14,879 bases of DNA from RGIG7213 sp045652135 (GTDB lineage: Bacteria > Bacillota > Clostridia > Oscillospirales > CAG-272). Below, in pieces: positions 6,715 to 13,929 of this stretch. Under the pieces are notes generated by a model, which did not search any database, was not told the origin of the DNA, and was given only the letters and a program-made list of their open reading frames with translations. The stretch is from the NCBI GenBank assembly GCA_045652135.1, contig JAZRTS010000182.1:1-14879 (forward strand), written 5' to 3'. Each line of letters opens with the position of its first letter. Position 1 is the stretch's first letter. Made by a program: the position numbers and the translations under genes.

Positions 6715-7614
6715 ATGGGAAAAATAATTGAAATAGAAAATCTATCGAAAAGTTTCGGGGAAGTAAAGGCTGTTAAAAATATCAGTTTTTCCGTTGAAAA
6801 GGGAAGTCTTTTTTCTTTTCTTGGTGTCAACGGTGCGGGAAAGTCTACGACTATATCGATGCTTTGCGGACTTTTGGAACCCGATTCGGGAACAATTAAC
6901 GTATGCGGTCAAAGCTCTGAAAAGGTTAGGGATAAAATAGGTGTCGTTTTTCAATCATCTGTGCTTGATGCACCTCTTTCCGTTTATGATAATTTGAAAT
7001 ACAGAGCTTCTTTTTACGGTATAACGGGTGAAAATTTTACAAAAAGATTAAATGAATTGTCAGAGCTTCTCGATATGGGTGAAATATTGAACCGACCTGT
7101 AGGCAAGCTTTCAGGCGGTCAGAGAAGAAAGGCTGATATTGCCCGTGCGCTCTTTCATTCTCCGTCACTTCTTATACTTGATGAGCCGACAACGGGACTT
7201 GATCCGCAAACAAGAAAAACGCTGTGGCAAGTGATCGAAAATCTCCGCAGGGAAGGACTTACGGTTTTACTTACCACCCACTATATGGAAGAAGCGGCAG
7301 ATTCCGACCGCATTGTTATTATCGACAGCGGAGAAATAATTGCCGAAGGCACACCGCTTGAACTTAAAAATAAGTATACAAAAGACACCATTACTGTTTA
7401 TGGTGTTGATGAAACGGATGTTAAAAGGCTTGGGTTGCCTTATGTTTTCTGTGATTCATACTGTAAGATATTTATCGAAAACACAAGCAAAGCAGCGGAG
7501 ATTATTGCGAATAATCGTGATTTGTTTGTTGATTTTGAGATAACAAAGGGTAAAATGGACGATGTTTTCCTTGCTGTAACGGGAAAAGAGCTTCACGGAG
7601 GTGTTCACAAATGA
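6715..7614 (+). CDS. ABC-2 type exporter, ATP-binding subunit
   Basis: A 299-residue ABC ATPase of the DrrA/CcmA-like class that energises an ABC-2 membrane subunit. All nucleotide-binding motifs are intact: Walker A GVNGAGKST (37-45), Q-loop Q80 in GVVFQ, signature LSGGQ (132-136), Walker B LLILDEP (152-158) with catalytic E157, D-loop GLDP, and switch histidine H189 in TTHYMEEA. The C-terminal 80 residues (about 220-299) form the small extra domain usual in this class, with the conserved LEDVF-like end seen as MDDVFLAVTGKEL. It is the first gene after a consensus promoter and overlaps the permease gene by 4 bases (ATGA), so the two proteins are made together. The substrate is not evident; relatives export drugs, lipids, peptides or polysaccharides. 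Confidence 0.93.
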   Translation: MGKIIEIENLSKSFGEVKAVKNISFSVEKGSLFSFLGVNGAGKSTTISMLCGLLEPDSGTINVCGQSSEKVRDKIGVVFQSSVLDAPLSVYDNLKYRASFYGITGENFTKRLNELSELLDMGEILNRPVGKLSGGQRRKADIARALFHSPSLLILDEPTTGLDPQTRKTLWQVIENLRREGLTVLLTTHYMEEAADSDRIVIIDSGEIIAEGTPLELKNKYTKDTITVYGVDETDVKRLGLPYVFCDSYCKIFIENTSKAAEIIANNRDLFVDFEITKGKMDDVFLAVTGKELHGGVHK

Positions 7615-8510
7615 ACGGACTTTTGTATATAAGCTCAAGGAATGTAAAAATGTTTTTCCGTGATAAGGGAATGTTCTTTACATCTCTTATAACACCGCTT
7701 ATCCTGCTTGTATTGTATGCAACATTCTTATCAAATGTATACCGTGACTCATTCACATCAGGTATATCGAGTTTCATTTCGATAGACGAAAAGCTTATAA
7801 ATGGCGCGGTTGCATCCCAGCTTTTATCCTCGCTTCTTGCAGTCAGCTGTATCACGGTCGCATTCTGCTCAAATCTGCTTTCTGTGCAGGATAAAACCAA
7901 CAATACTGTAAGCGATATGCTGATATCTCCTTTGAAACGTTCAACGCTTGCGCTTGGATATTTCGTCGCAACGTTTTTTATAACCGTTATCATTTGCCTT
8001 ATAACGGCTGCAGCAGGTCTTATATACGTTTATTTTGTCGGGTGGTATCTTAGTATTTCGGATATTATTCTGATATTTTTTGATGTTATATTGCTTGCTT
8101 TATTCGGTACTTCGCTTTCCTCGGTTGTAAGCTTTTTCTTGTCAACGCAAGGGCAAATGTCGGCTGTAAGTGCTGTTATAAGCGCGGGCTACGGTTTTAT
8201 ATGCGGCGCATATATGCCTATGTCGCAGTTTCCCGACGGACTTCGCGATGCACTTTCATTCTTGCCGTTCACTTACGGTACATCGCTTTTGCGAAACCAC
8301 TGCATGAACGGCGCATTTGAAGAAATGAAAAATGCAGGTGTGCCGGATGCGGCGGTTGATTCGCTCCGCGATGCGGTAGACTGTAATATATATTTTTCTG
8401 ACAAGGTTGTCGGCACGGACGTTATGTATACCGTACTTGTTTTGTCCGTGTTGGTATTCATTTCGGTTTATGTTGTATTAAATATCTTTTTTAAGAGAAG
8501 GAAAAAATAA
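7611..8510 (+). CDS. ABC-2 type exporter, permease subunit
   Basis: A 299-residue membrane protein with about six transmembrane helices (near residues 22-40, 67-92, 112-140, 150-176, 184-206, 271-294) and a basic C-terminus (FFKRRKK). The first external loop (about 41-66) and the last one (about 207-270) are the main non-membrane parts. The motif GAYMPMSQFPDGLRDAL with FLPFTYGTSLLR (199-227) is the characteristic ABC-2 permease segment after the fifth helix. The ATGA overlap with the ATPase gene, and its position after it, mark it as the partner subunit. The helical count is by eye. No substrate can be assigned. Confidence 0.9.
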   Translation: MNGLLYISSRNVKMFFRDKGMFFTSLITPLILLVLYATFLSNVYRDSFTSGISSFISIDEKLINGAVASQLLSSLLAVSCITVAFCSNLLSVQDKTNNTVSDMLISPLKRSTLALGYFVATFFITVIICLITAAAGLIYVYFVGWYLSISDIILIFFDVILLALFGTSLSSVVSFFLSTQGQMSAVSAVISAGYGFICGAYMPMSQFPDGLRDALSFLPFTYGTSLLRNHCMNGAFEEMKNAGVPDAAVDSLRDAVDCNIYFSDKVVGTDVMYTVLVLSVLVFISVYVVLNIFFKRRKK

Positions 8511-8522
8511 AAGGAGTTTTTT

Positions 8523-9794
8523 ATGATCCCGGCACTTATTATTTTTGCAGTTACATATGTTTTAATGCTTGTATTCAGTAAATACAGGTGTTATATCGCT
8601 CTTGCCTCTGGCATTGTTTTCATTGCCACGGGTATGCTTCCGCTTGAAAATATTATCGGTGCACTTGATTTTAATGTCATACTGATGATAGCGGGTACAA
8701 TGGGGCTTGTTTCGCTTTTCATTGAAAGTAAAATGCCGTCACTTCTTCCCGATATTCTTATGGAACGTGTTAACACCATTCAGATGGCGGCGGTTGCGCT
8801 TTCACTTTTCGCAGGTATAATTTCCGCATTTGTTGACAATGTTGCAACAGTTTTGATGTGCGCACCCATTGCGCTTGAAATATGCAAAAAACTCAAAACA
8901 AACCCTGTTCCCGTTATAATCGCAATAGCTGTTTCCTCTAACTTGCAGGGAGCGGCGACACTTGTCGGTGACACAACGGCAATTATGCTCGGTTCAGCTC
9001 TCGATATGAGCTTTGTTGATTTCTTTATATACCAAGGTAAGGCAAGTATATTTTTTGCAGTTGAGCTTGGTGCCGTCATTTCTGCATTGATACTTTATAT
9101 TCAGTTTAACAGCAAAAAAGACCGCATATCTAAATCGGGAACACGTACTGAGGTCACAGATTATATTCCTACGGTTCTTTTGTGCAGTGCGCTCGTACTT
9201 CTTATTGCCGCATCCTTTATTCCCGAAAAGCCTTACATAACAAACGGCGTTATATGCTGCATTCTGTTTGCAATCGGTCTTGTCATTTCTTTTGTGAAGA
9301 AAAAGAAATTTTCCGCCATCACAGATCATCTCAAAGAAATAGATTTTGAGACTATAGGCATTCTTGTAGGTCTGTTTTTAATGATAGGCGCAATTGAAGA
9401 GCAGGGAGTTATCAAAGCTGCTGCCGATCTTCTTGCAAAAGCGGGAGGCGGAAACTTGTTCTTGCTTTATACGATAATCGTATGGGCGTCTGTTGTTATA
9501 TCGGCATTCATAGATAACATTCCTTATGTTGCAACAATGATCCCTGTTCTTATGGGCCTTGCAACAACGCTCGGAGTTGATCCGACACCGTTCTTGTTCG
9601 GTCTGCTTTCGGGTGCAACACTCGGCGGCAACTGTACACCCATCGGTGCGTCAGCGAATATTACGGGTATAGGAATTCTTCGCCGTGAAGGATATGAAGT
9701 CAAAAACAGCGATTTCTTCAAAATCGGTATCCCGTTTACCATGGCAGCAATAATTCCCGCGTATATTTACATCTGGCTCGTATACGGAATATAA
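8523..9794 (+). CDS. ArsB/NhaD/SLC13-type (IT superfamily) ion transporter
   Basis: A 423-residue polytopic membrane protein with about ten or eleven hydrophobic segments. It shows the internal duplication of the ion-transporter superfamily: SAFVDNVATVLMCAPIA (101-117) is mirrored by SAFIDNIPYVATMIPVL (327-343), and the re-entrant-loop motif NLQGAATLVGDT (140-151) is mirrored by LGGNCTPIGASANI (367-380). A basic cytoplasmic loop (KKKK at 259-262) separates the halves. Relatives carry arsenite, Na+/H+, citrate or dicarboxylates; no ars genes or tricarboxylate genes are adjacent, so I name only the superfamily. AAGGAG starts 12 bases before the ATG, and the gene follows the permease by 12 bases with no promoter, so it is probably the last gene of the ABC operon. 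It ends at a bidirectional terminator. Confidence 0.87.
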   Translation: MIPALIIFAVTYVLMLVFSKYRCYIALASGIVFIATGMLPLENIIGALDFNVILMIAGTMGLVSLFIESKMPSLLPDILMERVNTIQMAAVALSLFAGIISAFVDNVATVLMCAPIALEICKKLKTNPVPVIIAIAVSSNLQGAATLVGDTTAIMLGSALDMSFVDFFIYQGKASIFFAVELGAVISALILYIQFNSKKDRISKSGTRTEVTDYIPTVLLCSALVLLIAASFIPEKPYITNGVICCILFAIGLVISFVKKKKFSAITDHLKEIDFETIGILVGLFLMIGAIEEQGVIKAAADLLAKAGGGNLFLLYTIIVWASVVISAFIDNIPYVATMIPVLMGLATTLGVDPTPFLFGLLSGATLGGNCTPIGASANITGIGILRREGYEVKNSDFFKIGIPFTMAAIIPAYIYIWLVYGI

Positions 9795-9797
9795 ACA

Positions 9798-9852
9798 AAA
9801 AAGCGTTGTCGCTGTGAACTATTTGGGGTTCACTTCACTGACAACGCTTTTT
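9798..9852. terminator. Bidirectional terminator shared by two convergent genes
   Basis: The arm AAAAAGCGTTGTC (9798-9810) pairs perfectly with 9840-9852, giving a 13-bp stem with an A-run on one side and a T-run on the other, so it can work in both directions. The 29-base loop contains a second hairpin, GTGAAC (9814-9819) with GTTCAC (9828-9833). It lies 3 bases after the + strand transporter stop and 3 bases from the - strand lipoprotein stop. Confidence 0.92.
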
Positions 9853-9855
9853 AAT

Positions 9856-11328
9856 TTATTCGGTTATTTTTGATATAAAATCTTTTATTTCCTGGGCAGC
9901 TCGTTTTTGCTTTCTGGCAAATGCAGAGTTTACAGCGCTCTTACCGCTGTTGATAAGCTCAGAATAATCGGTTGCTATTTCTCCGAATCCGCATATTATT
10001 CCAAGATCGTACGTTCTGTTTGCAAATATGATTCGGAGCATATCGACTGATTCATCATCTCTTGTTGATTTACCCATAACTGCTTTTTCTATGAATTGCG
10101 GTGTTATGTATTTGTAACCGAGATAAGCCATTGCTTCAAGTGCATAGCTCGCAAAATATCCGCCGTCACGTGTTTGTTCGGATTTTGGTATACCTACAAA
10201 TGAGCCTGCAGGATTAACGAAGGTGATGTAATTTTCCTGCTGTTTATCATATTTGGGCAAGGGAATTATGCCGAAATCGGTTTCCATGTCGCGTAATTTT
10301 ATAACTGCATCGAGTGTTTCGGCGAAGAATAAAGCACGGTCTTCCTGAAATGCTTCTATCGTTATTTCGTGTGCCAGTGGATTTACATTTATCCAGTCGT
10401 GCGCATTTATTGTTTTGTTTTCTCGCTCCTGCATTTCAACGGTCATTTCGGCAACCTTGACTATTTTGCTCATTTCATCCATATTTACTATCGGAATATC
10501 GTCCTTGTCTTTTGTGACAAATCTCAAACCGCAGGAGTAAAATAAACCGTAAGCGTTGTCATTATGCGTTGCAAGTGCGTATGTATCGGTGTGATCCCAG
10601 ATTCCGTCACCGTTATCGGCTGAAATTCCTGCGAGCAGTTCATTGAATTTATCAATGGTCCATTCGTTGTCACGGACGAGCTGATAAAGATCAGGCAGAT
10701 CATTCATTTTAGCCATTTTTTTATTGAATGTAAGTACCCACGAGGCAAGTTCCTCCATGGTGAGAATATCACCTGTTGTAAAGAAAAGCTGATTTGATAT
10801 CGAAAGAAGCTCCGGAACATTCTGATCCCAGTAATGCTTTGAAAGGTCGAGATTCTCGGCTTCGAAAAGGTCCATAAGGTCGCCGTTTGCAGCGCTTGTC
10901 GTAATTTTCGACTGCATTGCGAAAATTGCATTGTAAGCATTGTCGCCCGATTGTATACTTGTGTGTAAGGCTTCTGTTGTAGAGGTGCTTAAATGCGGAA
11001 TGATATTTATTCCATATTCCTCTTTCATCACCTGCACGCGCTGATATATGGCGCTTTTTACACCGTCATCGGAGTCTTCTTCAAGAAAAAAATCCTCATT
11101 GTTTGCCCAGAGCGAACCTGCTCCGCCCTCGCAAAGTATAACAAAGTCACGGTTTTCATAAGATTCTTCAGGTAATTCCAAAGTATAATTTTTATCATTT
11201 TCTGTTTCTTCGGCTTGAACGGTATGTGCCGGCGCATTTGTTTCCGCTGTATCGTTTGTACAGGCAGTCATTATTGGAAATACTGTCAGACAAGCTAAGA
11301 ACAGAGATAAAAACTTCTTACTGTTCAA
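9856..11328 (-). CDS. Extracellular solute-binding lipoprotein (family 1 type, probable sugar binder)
   Basis: A 490-residue lipoprotein. The signal has a basic start (NSKK), a hydrophobic core and the lipobox IMTAC with C23 as the lipidated residue, then a Thr/Glu-rich linker (24-55). The rest looks like an ABC solute-binding protein: DDGVKSAIYQRVQVMKEEYG (88-107), YNAIFAM (132-138), LMDLFE (151-156), WVLTFNKKMAKM (197-208), NEWTIDKFNELL (221-232), NGDGIWDHTDTYAL (239-252), ALFFAET (332-338) and FGIIPLPKYD (352-361). Family 1 binders of carbohydrate uptake systems share this layout. No sugar permease or ATPase gene is adjacent, so it may serve a distant transporter or sense a ligand. The start is TTG, supported by AGAGGTGG 7 bases upstream. 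The family call is good; the ligand is unknown. Confidence 0.83.
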   Translation of the reverse strand: MNSKKFLSLFLACLTVFPIMTACTNDTAETNAPAHTVQAEETENDKNYTLELPEESYENRDFVILCEGGAGSLWANNEDFFLEEDSDDGVKSAIYQRVQVMKEEYGINIIPHLSTSTTEALHTSIQSGDNAYNAIFAMQSKITTSAANGDLMDLFEAENLDLSKHYWDQNVPELLSISNQLFFTTGDILTMEELASWVLTFNKKMAKMNDLPDLYQLVRDNEWTIDKFNELLAGISADNGDGIWDHTDTYALATHNDNAYGLFYSCGLRFVTKDKDDIPIVNMDEMSKIVKVAEMTVEMQERENKTINAHDWINVNPLAHEITIEAFQEDRALFFAETLDAVIKLRDMETDFGIIPLPKYDKQQENYITFVNPAGSFVGIPKSEQTRDGGYFASYALEAMAYLGYKYITPQFIEKAVMGKSTRDDESVDMLRIIFANRTYDLGIICGFGEIATDYSELINSGKSAVNSAFARKQKRAAQEIKDFISKITE

Positions 11329-11335
11329 ATTATAT

Positions 11336-11343
11336 CCACCTCT
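11336..11343 (-). promoter_or_regulatory. Ribosome binding site that supports the TTG start at 11328
   Basis: Read on the minus strand, AGAGGTGG (11343 to 11336) stands 7 bases before TTG (11328-11326). No ATG lies at a usable distance, and the signal peptide begins directly with the basic residues after this codon. Confidence 0.75.
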
Positions 11344-11363
11344 TTTACAGTTTTTATACTCAT

Positions 11364-11392
11364 ATTATAGGATATTTATTTTCTTCTGTCAA
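11364..11392 (-). promoter_or_regulatory. Consensus sigma-A promoter of the solute-binding lipoprotein gene
   Basis: On the minus strand TTGACA (11392-11387) and TATAAT (11369-11364) are 17 bases apart, a complete consensus match. Transcription would start near 11357, giving a leader of about 29 bases. Confidence 0.88.
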
Positions 11393-11502
11393 GATATTAA
11401 TTACAATTCATAACAGGCGCCGCAAAACAAAATGTTAACTTTGTTGTATTTTTAAGTAAAAGCTTTTCGTTTTACAATTTACATATAAAATTCAGATAAT
11501 AG

Positions 11503-11517
11503 TGTGAAATTATCACA
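11503..11517. promoter_or_regulatory. Candidate operator TGTGA-N5-TCACA
   Basis: A perfect 5-bp inverted repeat with a 5-base AT centre, about 80 bases upstream of the hppA -35 and about 110 bases from the -35 of the divergent gene. The arms resemble CRP/Rex-type half sites but the spacing differs from both, so no regulator is assigned. In AT-rich DNA it could be chance. Confidence 0.25.
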
Positions 11518-11596
11518 AAAACATGTTAAAATATTACATTTTGACATCTTTAAAATGTTTTAAATAACATTTTTGATAAAATTATTGCATTTGCTA

Positions 11597-11625
11597 TTGA
11601 CAAATTAAATCACGTTTGTTATACT
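11597..11625 (+). promoter_or_regulatory. Sigma-A promoter of hppA with extended -10
   Basis: TTGACA (11597-11602), 17 bases, then TATACT (11620-11625) preceded by TGT. Transcription would start near 11632, leaving a leader of about 74 bases. Full -35 plus an extended -10 suggests strong expression, in line with the biased codon use of the gene. Confidence 0.85.
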
Positions 11626-11673
11626 TATTTCAATACAGATATAAAAAAGCTGTAAATATCAAAATATGTCGTA

Positions 11674-11696
11674 AACCGATCAACGGTTAAAGGAGG
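11674..11696 (+). promoter_or_regulatory. Small leader hairpin next to the hppA ribosome binding site
   Basis: AACCG (11674-11678) pairs with CGGTT (11684-11688) across ATCAA. The next bases are AAAGGAGG (11689-11696), a near-perfect ribosome binding site 9 bases before the ATG. The hairpin ends exactly where the site begins and does not hide it; it may stabilise the message end or keep the site exposed. Function is inference. Confidence 0.45.
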
Positions 11697-11705
11697 ATTT
11701 ACTGT

Positions 11706-13811
11706 ATGGATTTGTCATTCTTGGCGCCTGTTGGTGCAGTTATCGCCTTGCTTTTCGCTTTTTATAATGCGATGAAGGTGAAGAAGGCTGATGAAGGCAG
11801 TGAAAAGGTAAGAGAACTTTCAAAATCAATAAGTCAGGGCGCAAATGCGTATTTGAAAAGACAGTACAAAACTGTTATAATTTTCTTTGCGTTTGCATTC
11901 GTTGCATTCCTTGTACTTTCATTTATTAAACCCGATGGAAATGCACTTATATCCAAATATACTCCCTTTGCTTTCCTCACGGGCGGTACATTTTCGGCTT
12001 TGTCCGGATATCTCGGAATGAAGATCGCCACAATGGGTAACGGCAGAACAACAACAGCTGCTCAAAAGAGCCTTAACAAAGGTCTTCGTGTTGCGTTTTC
12101 CGCAGGCTCCGTTATGGGATTTGTCGTTGTAGGTCTCGGTCTTCTCGATATTTCGATCTGGTATCTTTTGCTCAGATTTGCATTCAATCTCACAACAACC
12201 GAAATTGCCGCAAATATGATCACATTCGGTATCGGTGCTTCGACTATGGCTATTTTTGCACGTGTCGGCGGCGGTATCTTCACAAAGGCGGCAGACGTCG
12301 GCGCTGACCTTGTAGGTAAGGTCGAAGCAGGTATTCCCGAAGATGACGCAAGAAACCCCGCAACGATTGCCGATAACGTTGGTGATAATGTCGGTGACGT
12401 TGCAGGTATGGGCGCAGACCTTTACGAGTCGTATGTAGGTTCTATCGTTTCCGCACTTTCACTTGCTGTTGCGGCAGGCTTTACGTCATTTGACAAAATG
12501 GTGCTTCCGTTGCTTCTTGCAGTTCTCGGCGTTGTTTGCTCCGTTGTAGGTACATTCTTTGTACGTTGCGGTGAAAGCACGGATCAAAAGGTTCTGCTTT
12601 CGGCTTTGAGACGCGGCACATATATAAGCGCTATTGCGTTTGCAGTTGGTGCATTCCCGCTTATCTGGTTTATTCTCGGTAAGGAATATATCGGTATATA
12701 CGGCGCAGTTGTTTCGGGACTTCTCGCAGGTGTCCTTATAGGTTATTTCACAGAATATTTCACATCTGATACATACAAGCCCACACAGAAGTTGGCGGCA
12801 ACATCCGAGACGGGTTCCGCTACAATAATCATCGGCGGTTTCTCACTCGGTCTTAAGAGCTGTGTTGCTCCCATCGTTATAGTTGCAATATCAGTTCTTA
12901 CATCATTCGTTGTTTCCGGCGGTAACCTCGGCGACGGTATGAATATGGGACTTTTCGGAATTGCTATTTCTGCTGTAGGTATGCTTTCAACACTCGGCAT
13001 CACGCTTGCAACCGATGCTTACGGCCCTATCGCAGACAATGCGGGTGGTATTGCACAGATGGCAGGTCTTGATGAAGTGGTAAGAGAAAGAACAGACGCA
13101 CTTGACTCTCTCGGTAACACAACAGCCGCAACAGGTAAGGGCTTTGCAATAGGTTCTGCGGCTTTGACAGCACTTTCGCTCATCGTTGCGTTCAAGCAGC
13201 AGATCGAGGCTATGGGTGTTGAGCTTATGACAGAGATTATCAACCCCGTTGTTATCATCGGTGTGTTCGTTGGAGCTATGCTTCCGTTTGTATTCGCAGC
13301 TTTGACAATGGAAGCTGTCGGCAACGCCGCACAGAGCATTGTTGTTGAAGTAAGACGTCAGTTCAAGGAAATTGCGGGTATTATGGAAGGTAAAGCAAAG
13401 CCTGACTACAGAAAATGTGTTGACCTTTGCACAAAGTCTTCACTCCACTATATGATACTCCCCTCGGTTCTTGCAGTTGTAACTCCTATTGTTGTCGGTA
13501 TAATCCTCGGTCCTTCGGGTATCGCAGGTATGCTTTGCGGTGCTGTTGTTTCTGGATTCTTGCTTGCGATACTTATGTCAAATGCAGGCGGTGCATGGGA
13601 CAACGCAAAGAAGTACATCGAAGGCGGCAACCACGGCGGTAAGGGAAGCGAACAGCACAAGGCGGCAGTTGTCGGTGATACAGTCGGCGACCCCTTCAAG
13701 GATACAAGCGGCCCTTCAATAAATATCCTTATCAAGCTTCTTTCAATCGTTTCCATTGTATTTGCATATATAATTGCGAACTACAATATCGTTGATCTCT
13801 TTATTAAATAA
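11706..13811 (+). CDS. hppA: K+-stimulated membrane-bound pyrophosphatase (ion-translocating)
   Basis: A 701-residue integral membrane pyrophosphatase that hydrolyses pyrophosphate and pumps Na+ or H+ out of the cytoplasm. Substrate-site motifs are complete: DVGADLVGKVEAGIPEDD (197-214), DNVGDNVGDVAGMGADLYES (223-242), DAYGPIADNAGGIA (437-450), NAGGAWDNAKKYIE (626-639) and GDTVGDPFKDTSGPS (657-671). The cation-determining motif is GNTTAATGKG (470-479): A474 and G477 stand where K+-independent enzymes have Lys and Thr, so this is the K+-dependent class. E241 in LYESY sits as in the Na+-pumping Thermotoga enzyme rather than the shifted plant position, but that does not prove Na+ transport. Length is normal. 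It has its own promoter and terminator, so it is monocistronic. Codon use favours GGT, ACA and AAG, as expected for an abundant protein. Confidence 0.97.
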   Translation: MDLSFLAPVGAVIALLFAFYNAMKVKKADEGSEKVRELSKSISQGANAYLKRQYKTVIIFFAFAFVAFLVLSFIKPDGNALISKYTPFAFLTGGTFSALSGYLGMKIATMGNGRTTTAAQKSLNKGLRVAFSAGSVMGFVVVGLGLLDISIWYLLLRFAFNLTTTEIAANMITFGIGASTMAIFARVGGGIFTKAADVGADLVGKVEAGIPEDDARNPATIADNVGDNVGDVAGMGADLYESYVGSIVSALSLAVAAGFTSFDKMVLPLLLAVLGVVCSVVGTFFVRCGESTDQKVLLSALRRGTYISAIAFAVGAFPLIWFILGKEYIGIYGAVVSGLLAGVLIGYFTEYFTSDTYKPTQKLAATSETGSATIIIGGFSLGLKSCVAPIVIVAISVLTSFVVSGGNLGDGMNMGLFGIAISAVGMLSTLGITLATDAYGPIADNAGGIAQMAGLDEVVRERTDALDSLGNTTAATGKGFAIGSAALTALSLIVAFKQQIEAMGVELMTEIINPVVIIGVFVGAMLPFVFAALTMEAVGNAAQSIVVEVRRQFKEIAGIMEGKAKPDYRKCVDLCTKSSLHYMILPSVLAVVTPIVVGIILGPSGIAGMLCGAVVSGFLLAILMSNAGGAWDNAKKYIEGGNHGGKGSEQHKAAVVGDTVGDPFKDTSGPSINILIKLLSIVSIVFAYIIANYNIVDLFIK

Positions 13812-13824
13812 ATTAAAATCACCG

Positions 13825-13851
13825 AAAGCGGACATCTTGTATGTCCGCTTT
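13825..13851 (+). terminator. Rho-independent terminator of hppA
   Basis: AAAGCGGACAT (13825-13835) pairs perfectly over 11 bp with 13841-13851 around the loop CTTGT, followed by one more T. It starts 13 bases after the hppA stop. The T-run is short, but stem strength and position make the call good. Confidence 0.85.
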
Positions 13852-13867
13852 TGATCTGTAAGATGTA

Positions 13868-13896
13868 TTGATTTTCCCGAAGTTATATGATATAAT
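13868..13896 (+). promoter_or_regulatory. Promoter of the NlpC-like lipoprotein gene
   Basis: TTGATT (13868-13873), a 17-base spacer, then TATAAT (13891-13896) with a TGA extension. Transcription should begin near 13903. GAAAGG at 13913-13918 is the ribosome binding site, 11 bases before the ATG, somewhat longer than ideal. Confidence 0.78.
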
Positions 13897-13929
13897 AAAA
13901 CTAACTTCATTTGAAAGGTAATTTTTGTT

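Larger units (their letters stand above)
11329..11705. other. Divergent intergenic control region of 377 bases, AT-rich
   Basis: Lies between the minus-strand lipoprotein gene and hppA. Besides the two outward promoters it has about 200 bases of very AT-rich sequence (11400-11596) without a credible gene. Within it are several short dyads: AACAAA/TTTGTT (11426-11445), GTAAAA/TTTTAC (11456-11475), GATAAT/ATTATC (11495-11514) and TGTGA-N5-TCACA (11503-11517), and an isolated TTGACA at 11541-11546 with no good -10. Any of these could be regulator sites; none matches an operator I can name with confidence. Confidence 0.55.

Noticed and set aside
7502..7993. Minus-strand open frame of 163 codons across the ABC ATPase/permease junction
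   Set aside because: It lies entirely antisense to two genes with complete family motifs, has no ribosome binding site I can see, and its translation shows no recognisable pattern.
11426..11514. Three 20-base dyads with 6-base arms and 8-base centres as a repeated operator set
   Set aside because: The arms differ in sequence and the spacing is irregular (30 and 39 bases between centres). In such AT-rich DNA short dyads are expected.
11626..11705. Riboswitch in the hppA leader
   Set aside because: The leader is about 74 bases, with only one 5-bp hairpin and no conserved aptamer pattern that I recognise.
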